DNA from: Methylobacterium gnaphalii
Lineage (GTDB): Bacteria > Pseudomonadota > Alphaproteobacteria > Rhizobiales > Beijerinckiaceae
NCBI RefSeq assembly: GCF_007992215.1
Contig: NZ_BJZV01000014.1
Location: 1-64,000, forward strand
Reading direction: 5' to 3'
DNA length: 64,000 nt
Shown one piece after another: positions 45,530-52,753 of the stretch (positions within the stretch are counted from its first letter, which is position 1; every line of letters starts with the position of its first letter). The notes under the pieces are model-generated. The model saw nothing but the letters and a program-made list of their open reading frames with translations. It was not told the origin of the DNA and ran no database searches. A program made the position numbers and the translations under genes.

Positions 45530-47767
45530 ATGCACAACGCCTTACGCCTGCTGCTCGTCCTGATCTCCGTCACTTTCGTTTCCGCCCCGAGCTTCGCCGG
45601 AGATCCGAACTGGACCGGCACCTGGAATACACGTTGGCGCCAGGGCGGCGCGCGGATGGCGCTGCAGCAGGAAGGCAGTCACGTCCACGGTACCTACCTG
45701 TCCTACGACGGCTCGATCGCGGGTGAGGTCCAGGGGCGCACGCTGAAGGGGCGCTGGATCCAGGGGGAGCGCTCGGGCGGCATCGAGTTCGTCCTGTCCG
45801 ATGACGGCCAGTCCTTCATGGGCCGCTTCGACACCGGCGAGTGGTGGACCGGCGGGCGGACCACGGGAAACCCGGAGGCGCTCGGCATCGACCAGCGCGG
45901 CCCACGCCAGGCCCTGCGCACCTTCGTCGATGCCGGCAACAGCGCCCGCTACGATGCACCAGACCAGATGACTCGTGCCGTCTCCGTCATCGATTTCGGC
46001 GAGAATGCTGGCGCGATCACTCCGGAGCAGAAGCTCGGACTGGCCCAGACGCTGTTCAACCTCGTCGATCAGACCACCTTCCGCCTGCACGGGGTCCCGG
46101 GTCGCAAGACCAATAAAGACGCCGTCGACCTCAAGCTCGAACAGGCCGGCACCGGCGCGATGCTACCGCTGCATCTCTTCAAGAAGGGCGACAAGTGGTT
46201 CATCGCCATGCCCGATGAAGCCGCCTTGGAGGCAGGCCGCAAGGCCCTGTTCGCTCGGTCAGGAGGCCGGCCGCCAAGCCCCGAAGCATACAAACTGCGC
46301 AAGAGCGCGCGTGACGCCATGCGCAGCTTCACCCGCGCCTTCTCGGAATGGAATACCGGCGGCCGCGCCCAGGCACTCGCAACGCTGGACACCTCCGAAC
46401 TGAGCGAGGCTGTGCGCAACGATCAGGGCGTGCTTGCCCTCCAGTACCTCAACGGCATCGTGAACCGCATCGGGCAGATGGCGCCGCAGGAGATCTCGGA
46501 CGATCCCCAGAACCGCGAGCCGCTGGTCGTCTTCAGCCATCCGGAGGGCCGCATCGTCATCGCGCCGAAGGGCGCTGGCGACGCGATGAGCTGGAAGTTT
46601 ACCCCCGAGACCGTGCGCAATGCGCGCAATCTCTACATCGCCGTCGAGGAGATGCCGACGAGCGAGACGAAGAGCCTGCCGGCGCCGCCCTCGGTGTTCT
46701 TCAAGGTGCGCAAATGGGTGCGCGGCGTTGCCCCACCGATGCTCACGGAATTCGGACCGCTCGAAGCGTGGCAGATCGCTGGCTGGGCAACGATCATCGT
46801 GCTCGCAATCGGCCTCGGATGGCTGATCGCCCGCGCGATCCTGGTCTTCCTCCTGCACGCCGTTGGTAAGGCAGATCCGCGGGCAGCGCGCCGCGCCTTC
46901 CGCTGGCCGCTTTGGGGCACCGTGGTCTTCCTCGTCTACAACGCCCTGGTGCCGGCCCTCGGCCTACCCGATCTGGCAACCCGCATCTCGGTCGGCGTCA
47001 CCGGCGTGATGCTCGCCGTCTCGGTGATGTGGCTCGGCTGGCGGCTCGTGGACGCGGTGGTCGCTCGCTACTTCAGCAGCGGCGAGGGCGGCCGCATGAG
47101 CATGGACAACATTCTCGTCTCGCTCGGCTTCGGCGCGCTGAAGATAGGGCTCGTCGCAGCGGGGCTCACCTACATCGCCATCCAGCTGTCGCTGCCCTAC
47201 GAGGGCGTCGTCGCGAGCCTGTCCATCGGCGGTCTCGCTGTGGCCTTTGCCTCCCGTGAGACCCTGTCGAACGTCTTCGGCGCCGGCATCCTTGCGATCG
47301 ACAGGCCGTTCCGCCGCGGTGACTGGATCGCTACCGGCGACACCAAGGGCACGGTCGAACATGTCGGCATCCGCTCGACGCGGGTGCGTACGGCCGATGA
47401 CAGCCTGATCATCGTGCCGAACGGCAAGCTCTCGGATGCGACGGTGAACAACCTCGGCACGCGCCGCTTCCACCTCAACTCGGCCAAGCTGCCGATCCCT
47501 TACGATACCACCGTGCCGCAGATCGAGGCGCTGGTCTCGGGTGTGAAGGAACTCGTCGCCGAAATCCCCGAATCGACGCCCGAGCGCACGTCGGTCGCCG
47601 TCTCGGCTCTGAGTCAGGATGGGATCGAGGTCACGCTGAAATACGGCCTCGATGTCCGGAATGGCGCCAACGAGACCGAGATCGTGAACCACCTGATGAT
47701 GAACATCCTGCGCCTCTGCGAGCGCCTCGGCATCCGGGGTGGCGGAGAGTCGCCCGTCGCGGCCTGA
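45530..47767 (+). CDS. Mechanosensitive ion channel of the MscS family with an N-terminal beta-rich domain
   Basis: A 745-residue channel that should gate under membrane tension. A signal peptide (ALRLLLVLISVTFVSAPSFA) leads into a periplasmic domain with NWTGTWNTRWRQGGARMALQ and EVQGRTLKGRWIQGE that looks like a lipocalin- or beta-barrel-like unit. Membrane helices follow near 420-445, 463-480 and 545-570; the pore/MscS core is VASLSIGGLAVAFASRETLS, then NVFGAGILAIDRPFRRGDWI and a TVEHVGIRSTRVRTADDS loop. Stands alone, oriented like tsaD and gpsA. Confidence 0.88.
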   Translation: MHNALRLLLVLISVTFVSAPSFAGDPNWTGTWNTRWRQGGARMALQQEGSHVHGTYLSYDGSIAGEVQGRTLKGRWIQGERSGGIEFVLSDDGQSFMGRFDTGEWWTGGRTTGNPEALGIDQRGPRQALRTFVDAGNSARYDAPDQMTRAVSVIDFGENAGAITPEQKLGLAQTLFNLVDQTTFRLHGVPGRKTNKDAVDLKLEQAGTGAMLPLHLFKKGDKWFIAMPDEAALEAGRKALFARSGGRPPSPEAYKLRKSARDAMRSFTRAFSEWNTGGRAQALATLDTSELSEAVRNDQGVLALQYLNGIVNRIGQMAPQEISDDPQNREPLVVFSHPEGRIVIAPKGAGDAMSWKFTPETVRNARNLYIAVEEMPTSETKSLPAPPSVFFKVRKWVRGVAPPMLTEFGPLEAWQIAGWATIIVLAIGLGWLIARAILVFLLHAVGKADPRAARRAFRWPLWGTVVFLVYNALVPALGLPDLATRISVGVTGVMLAVSVMWLGWRLVDAVVARYFSSGEGGRMSMDNILVSLGFGALKIGLVAAGLTYIAIQLSLPYEGVVASLSIGGLAVAFASRETLSNVFGAGILAIDRPFRRGDWIATGDTKGTVEHVGIRSTRVRTADDSLIIVPNGKLSDATVNNLGTRRFHLNSAKLPIPYDTTVPQIEALVSGVKELVAEIPESTPERTSVAVSALSQDGIEVTLKYGLDVRNGANETEIVNHLMMNILRLCERLGIRGGGESPVAA

Positions 47768-47824
47768 TGCGCCGTTGACGGCACCGGCGCGACGACCCAG
47801 GGTGCCGTGGAGGCGGGAGATACC

Positions 47825-48829
47825 ATGAGCGTCGAGAGCGGACGAGCCAACCGCGTCGCTGTCGTCGGCGGCGGCTCGTGGGGTACGGCCCTGGCGAATG
47901 CTGCCGCCTGCGCAGGTCGGGACGTCACGCTGTGGCTGCGCGACCCGGTTGGGGCGGCTCACATCCAGAAGACGCGCGACAACACGCGCTATCTGCCGGG
48001 CATCCCCCTGCACGACCAGGTGCGGGCCACGTGTGACGAGAGCTGCCTGTCTGAGGCTGGCACCGTCCTGCTGGTCACGCCAGCCCAGACCGTACGCGAG
48101 GTGCTCGGGCAGCTCCGATCGCATCTCGGCAAAGCGTCGCTGGTGCTCTGCGCCAAAGGGATCGAGCGGGGCACCGACTCGTTCATGAGCGATGTCGCCA
48201 CCGAAACGCTGCCGAAAGCCACCGTCGCCGTGCTTTCCGGCCCGAGCTTTGCCGCGGACGTCGCCCGCGGCCTGCCGACCGCGGTGACGCTCGCCTGCAC
48301 CGACGGGGCGGAAGCGGCGCGGCTAGCCGGACTGATTTCCGGCCCGGCCTTCCGCCTCTACCACACCGACGACGTGCGTGGCGTCGAGATCGGCGGTGCC
48401 GGCAAGAACGTGCTTGCCATTGCTTCGGGCATTGTCGCCGGCCGCGGCCTCGGCGAGAGCGCCCGTGCGGCCCTCATCGCCCGCGCCTTCGCGGAACTCA
48501 TGCGGTTCTCGAAGGCCTATGGCGGACGGGCAGAGACGCTGATGGGACTGTCGGGCCTCGGCGACCTCGTCCTCACCGCGTCCTCGACACAGTCCCGCAA
48601 CTTCGCCTTCGGAGATCGTCTCGGCCGTGGTGCCACGCCTGAAAAAGCCGCCGGCGGCAAACTCGCCGAGGGCGCTTTCACCGCGGCGGCGCTGATCGCT
48701 CTGGCGCGGGCGCGCAATGTCGAGATGCCCATCGCGGAGGCGGTGGCCGACGTCGTCTCCGGCACATCCGACGTCGATGGGGTGGTGGCGCGCCTTCTGG
48801 CCCGGCCGCTCAAGGCGGAAACGGACTAA
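47825..48829 (+). CDS. gpsA: Glycerol-3-phosphate dehydrogenase [NAD(P)+]
   Basis: GpsA reduces dihydroxyacetone phosphate to sn-glycerol 3-phosphate for phospholipids. ATG 47825 gives 334 residues. The nucleotide-binding GGGSWGTALANAAACAGRDV (~15-34), the catalytic VEIGGAGKNVLAIASGIVAG with the conserved lysine, and GLSGLGDLVLTASSTQSRNF are present. Its position after tsaD, though with the MscS gene between, follows the order I recall in alphaproteobacteria. glpD, which works in reverse, is about 10 kb away. Confidence 0.96.
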   Translation: MSVESGRANRVAVVGGGSWGTALANAAACAGRDVTLWLRDPVGAAHIQKTRDNTRYLPGIPLHDQVRATCDESCLSEAGTVLLVTPAQTVREVLGQLRSHLGKASLVLCAKGIERGTDSFMSDVATETLPKATVAVLSGPSFAADVARGLPTAVTLACTDGAEAARLAGLISGPAFRLYHTDDVRGVEIGGAGKNVLAIASGIVAGRGLGESARAALIARAFAELMRFSKAYGGRAETLMGLSGLGDLVLTASSTQSRNFAFGDRLGRGATPEKAAGGKLAEGAFTAAALIALARARNVEMPIAEAVADVVSGTSDVDGVVARLLARPLKAETD

Positions 48830-48847
48830 GCGGCCCGACGCAGTCCG

Positions 48848-50065
48848 TCAGGCCACGCGGATGACGCCGATTGCGACCAAGGCCTCGATGGCGGCGTCAT
48901 CGTAACCGGCCTCAGCCAGGATCGTGCGGCCATGCTGGCCGAATGTCGGGGCCGGTCCCTGAACCTGCCCTGGCGTCTGCGAGAACTTCACCGGCAGCCC
49001 AAGTGTCTGCATCCGACCTGCCTTCGGGTGATCGACGTCGACCACCATCTCGCGGGCGAGCGTCTGCGGGTCACGCTGCATGGCCAACACATCGAGGACC
49101 GGCCCGGCTGGAACGCCGCCTTCTTCGAGCCGCGCCAGCCAAGACTCCGAACTCTCTTTCCGGAAATGCGGCGCCAGCGCTGCGACCAACTCCTCGCGAT
49201 GAGCCATGCGATCCCGGTTCGCTGCGAAGCGCGGATCGTTCGCCAGCTCCTCGACGCCGAGAACGCCGAGCAGCCGCAGCCAGTTGGTCTGGTTGGCGGC
49301 ACCGATGGTGATCCAGCCATCGGCTGTCTCGAAGGCCTCGTAGGGTGCATTCAGCGGATGCGCCGAGCCCATCGGGCCGGGGGCCACGCCGGTCGCCATC
49401 GCGATGGCCGATTGCCAGTAAGTGAGTGTGATACCCGCCTCGAACAGCGAAGTGTCGACGGCCTGGCCCTCGCCGGTCTTGAGCTTGTGGGTGTAGGCGG
49501 CGAGCACGCCCATGGCCGCGAGGATTCCGGCGGTGATGTCGGTGACCGGCGGTCCGCATTTCATCGGAGGCCGGCCCGGTCCCTCGCCGGTGATGCTCAT
49601 CAAGCCGCTCATGCCCTGGGCCACCAGATCGAAGCCGGCGCGGTCGGCGTAGGGGCCGGTCCGGCCGAAGCCGGAGAGCGCGCAGTAGATCAAGCCTGGG
49701 AATTCTTGGCGCAGGGTCTCGTAGCCGAGGCCTAGCTTCTCCATCGTGCCGCCGCGGTAGTTTTCGATCAGCACGTCGGCATCGGCGAGCAGGCGGCGGA
49801 GCACAGCCTTGCCCTCCGGGCTCTTGAGGTCGAGGGCGATGCCGCGCTTGCCACGGTTCATCATCATGTAGGCAGCGCTCTCACCCTCGATCGAGGGCGG
49901 GACCGAGCGGCGGGTGTCGTCCCCGCCGTCGATCTTCTCCACCTTGATGACGTCGGCGCCCATGTCGCCGAGCATCAGCCCGCAGACGGGGCCGGCCATG
50001 ATGTGAGCCAGCTCGATGACCCGGACACCCGCGAGAGGGCCCTGGCCCATGTGCTTCTCCGTCAT
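48848..50065 (-). CDS. Family III (CaiB/BaiF) CoA-transferase
   Basis: A 405-residue family III enzyme that transfers CoA between acids. It starts MTEKHMGQGPLAGVRVIELA. The nucleophilic aspartate is likely D176 in CGPPVTDITAGILAAMG; NYRGGTMEKLGLGYETLRQE and LSGFGRTGPYADRAGFDLV are family landmarks. The acyl acceptor cannot be read: formate/oxalate, succinate/hydroxyacid and racemase-type relatives share these features. It lies 25 nt after an MFS transporter gene on the same strand, so they form an operon. Confidence 0.9.
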   Translation of the reverse strand: MTEKHMGQGPLAGVRVIELAHIMAGPVCGLMLGDMGADVIKVEKIDGGDDTRRSVPPSIEGESAAYMMMNRGKRGIALDLKSPEGKAVLRRLLADADVLIENYRGGTMEKLGLGYETLRQEFPGLIYCALSGFGRTGPYADRAGFDLVAQGMSGLMSITGEGPGRPPMKCGPPVTDITAGILAAMGVLAAYTHKLKTGEGQAVDTSLFEAGITLTYWQSAIAMATGVAPGPMGSAHPLNAPYEAFETADGWITIGAANQTNWLRLLGVLGVEELANDPRFAANRDRMAHREELVAALAPHFRKESSESWLARLEEGGVPAGPVLDVLAMQRDPQTLAREMVVDVDHPKAGRMQTLGLPVKFSQTPGQVQGPAPTFGQHGRTILAEAGYDDAAIEALVAIGVIRVA

Positions 50066-50090
50066 GCCGTCCCGTCGTTCAGCGTGAGCT

Positions 50091-51407
50091 TCAGGCGGCT
50101 TTCTTCAGGCCGGTCGGCGCCGTCGTATCCGACGACGTATCCTCGAACTTGCGATCGGGATGCATCGTGAAGGCGAGGACGGCTCCAAGCAGGCAGAGGC
50201 CGATCGAACCCATGAAGGGCAGCGTCCAGTCTCCGGTCTTGTCGACGACAAAGCCGAACACGATCGGCGACACGATCGCCGCCACCGCGGAGCCGGTGTT
50301 CATCAAGCCACTCGCCGTGCCTGCATATTTCGGTGCGATGTCCATCGGCACGGACCAGATCGGTCCGATCACGAGCTCGGCGAAGAAGAAGCCGGACGAG
50401 AGCAGCAGCGCCACCAAGGTCAGGTCCTTGGTATAGAACACGCCGGTGAGGCTCGCCGCTGCGCCGAGGAAGCCGATCACGATGATCGAGAGCCTGGCGA
50501 GCTTGATGTTGCCCGTCTTCTTCAGGATGCCGTCGCTGAGCACGCCGCCCAGCGTGTCACCGACGACGCCTGCGAAGAACACGCCCGAGGCGAAGAGCGC
50601 CGAATTCTTGAGGTCGAGCCCGTAGCTCTCCTTGAAGAAGGTCGGGATCCAGCCAAGGAACAGCCACAGGGTCCAGCCGTAGCAGAAATAGGTGATCGTC
50701 ACAGGCGCGATACGCTTGGTGAGCGTCCACCACGGCACGGCCTGCGAGGTGCCCGGGGCGCGCGGCGCAGGCAGCACGTCGAGTTCGTCCTGCGTGATGC
50801 TTTTGTGGTCGGACGGGTTATCGCGGAAGTAGATGTACCAGATCGCAACCCAGATGAAGCTGACGAGGCCGAGGATGACGAAGCAGTAGCGCCAGCCGAC
50901 ATGGTAGATCAGGAAGGCGACGATCGGCGGCGCCACGGCATTGCCGAGCCGCGCGAAGGCGTGGGTGATGCCCTGCGCGAAGCCGCGCTTGCCCGGTGCC
51001 GTCCAGTTCTGCATGGCGCGGGTCGCGGTCGGGAAGGTTGCGCCTTCGCCGAAGCCGAGCAGCACGCGGGCGAGGAACAGGCTGATGAGGCCGCCGACGA
51101 GGCCGGTCAGGATCGTCGCCACCGCCCAGATCATCCCGCAGATGAACAGCGTGCGCCGCGCACCGAACTTATCGCCGACCGAGCCGCCGATGACCTGGAA
51201 GATCGCGTAGGGGTAGGCGAAGGCCGACAGGATGAGACCGAACTCGGTCTTCGACATCCCGAGTTCCTTCATGATCTCGCCGCCGGCCGTCGCGACGTTC
51301 ACGCGGTCGAGATACGTGATGAAGTACATCAGGCAGAGCAGCAGCAAGACGCTGTTGGTTGCACTGATGAGCGGCGGTTTCCGCTTGGCCTCGATCGGCG
51401 GCGTCAT
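50091..51407 (-). CDS. MFS transporter, anion:cation symporter (ACS) type
   Basis: A 438-residue twelve-helix transporter. The conserved YFITYLDRVNVATAGGEIMK segment after helix 1 and SVGDKFGARRTLF (the A-motif loop after helix 2) are typical of ACS-family carriers of organic anions such as hexuronates, tartrate or galactonate. GLMNTGSAVAAIVSPIVFGF lies in helix 11. It shares a strand and probably a transcript with the CoA-transferase. The 103-nt gap to the aldolase gene could hold a promoter. Substrate not assignable. Confidence 0.88.
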   Translation of the reverse strand: MTPPIEAKRKPPLISATNSVLLLLCLMYFITYLDRVNVATAGGEIMKELGMSKTEFGLILSAFAYPYAIFQVIGGSVGDKFGARRTLFICGMIWAVATILTGLVGGLISLFLARVLLGFGEGATFPTATRAMQNWTAPGKRGFAQGITHAFARLGNAVAPPIVAFLIYHVGWRYCFVILGLVSFIWVAIWYIYFRDNPSDHKSITQDELDVLPAPRAPGTSQAVPWWTLTKRIAPVTITYFCYGWTLWLFLGWIPTFFKESYGLDLKNSALFASGVFFAGVVGDTLGGVLSDGILKKTGNIKLARLSIIVIGFLGAAASLTGVFYTKDLTLVALLLSSGFFFAELVIGPIWSVPMDIAPKYAGTASGLMNTGSAVAAIVSPIVFGFVVDKTGDWTLPFMGSIGLCLLGAVLAFTMHPDRKFEDTSSDTTAPTGLKKAA

Positions 51408-51510
51408 GGCGTTTCCCTTGAGAAGTTCTTGTTGTCGTTGTTTGGTGCAGCCTCTTGAGGGGCTGCGGGCTTCGGGCGGTCGTCGCCCGCGTCCGTATAA
51501 TGCATTTTCT

Positions 51511-52608
51511 CTATTGGGCGAGCGATCCCGCCGGCAACCCCGCGGATGAGCTGTGGGGTGTCTCCGCGCGGCTCGCGAAAGTTGACGCGGTGGCCAGTAT
51601 CACCTCGGCGGCCCGCTCGCTGCCGGCACGGTCGACGTCGAGATTGGCCGTGACTCGGATCTGATCGCGGCCGATCGCGCGGATGCGGACGTCGTGTTTC
51701 CGACAGGCTTCCGCGAAGGCAGCGGCAGTGACGCCGAGGCCGGCAACCGAGAAACAGAGGATATTCGACTGCCCGGCCGTCTCGTCGAAGGCGAGGCCCG
51801 GCGCGTTGCGGATCGCTTCGTGGATGCGATGGGCGTTGGCGTTGTCCTCGGCCAGCTGCTCGATATGGTTGTCGAGCGCATAGAGACCCGCAGCGGCAAG
51901 GACGCCGCTCTGCCGCATGGCGCCGCCGAGCCGGTATTTCCAGCGCCAGGCCTCAACCACGAATTCCCGCGAGCCGCAGAGCACGGCACCGACAGGGCAA
52001 CCGAGGCCCTTGCTGAGGTCGATCCAAGCGCTGTCGAAGCCTTCCGCGTAATCCTTCGCCGCGATGCCGGTCGCAACCACCGCGTTGAGCAGCCGAGCAC
52101 CGTCGATATGCGCCTTGATACCTTTGGAATGAGCGAGGTCGCGGATGGCGCGCATCACGCCCAGATCCCAGACAGTGCCGCCCGAAAAGCTCGTGGTCTG
52201 CTCGATGGAGATCAGCGCCGAGCGCGGTGCCGTCCGCTGCGGGACGCGGATCGCGGCCTCGGCCTGCGCCAGGCTGTAGAGCCCGACGCGGGTCGGCAAC
52301 GGCTTGACCGACACGCCACCGATGGCGGCCGCACCAGCGGCCTCAGTGTTGTACATATGAGACTGGTCGTCGCAGATGATCTCGTCACCGGCTCGTGTTT
52401 GCACCAGGATGGAGACGAGGTTGCACATCGTCCCGGACGGCATGAACACGCCGTCCTCCATGCCGAGCATCGCCGCCACGCGCTCGCAGAGCGCATTAGT
52501 GGTCGGGTCCGAGCCCGATTGCTCGTCACCTACCTCGGCGCGGGCCATGGCCTCGCGCATCCCGGCGGTCGGACGGGTTTGCGTATCGCTGAAAAGATCG
52601 ATGGTCAC
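51511..52608 (-). CDS. Threonine aldolase-family PLP enzyme
   Basis: A 365-residue fold-type I pyridoxal-phosphate enzyme. The PLP lysine is K200 in IDLSKGLGCPVGAVLCGS; the ring-stacking HIDGARLLNA (D169) and the N-terminal DLFSDTQTRPTAGMREAM are typical of L-threonine/L-allo-threonine aldolases. Closely related enzymes act on other beta-hydroxy amino acids, so the substrate is open. It starts divergently from the FAD/Fe-S dehydrogenase gene, 145 nt between starts. I do not give the symbol ltaE because the substrate is uncertain. Confidence 0.85.
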   Translation of the reverse strand: MTIDLFSDTQTRPTAGMREAMARAEVGDEQSGSDPTTNALCERVAAMLGMEDGVFMPSGTMCNLVSILVQTRAGDEIICDDQSHMYNTEAAGAAAIGGVSVKPLPTRVGLYSLAQAEAAIRVPQRTAPRSALISIEQTTSFSGGTVWDLGVMRAIRDLAHSKGIKAHIDGARLLNAVVATGIAAKDYAEGFDSAWIDLSKGLGCPVGAVLCGSREFVVEAWRWKYRLGGAMRQSGVLAAAGLYALDNHIEQLAEDNANAHRIHEAIRNAPGLAFDETAGQSNILCFSVAGLGVTAAAFAEACRKHDVRIRAIGRDQIRVTANLDVDRAGSERAAEVILATASTFASRAETPHSSSAGLPAGSLAQ

Positions 52609-52753
52609 GCCTGATGGGCCTCATGCGACAGCGGCGATCGACCGTCTCGATCTCGCCATGCAGCGGATTGTATGAAGAATTCAGATTGCGGAGTATGACG
52701 CGGGCGGGCCGGTGAGGACCAGCCCTGACAAGCAGACAAAACGGAAAAACACA

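Noticed and set aside
50160..51458. A 432-codon + strand frame across the MFS transporter
   Set aside because: Antisense shadow of a clear twelve-helix transporter; composition is typical of a complementary strand of GC-rich membrane protein DNA.
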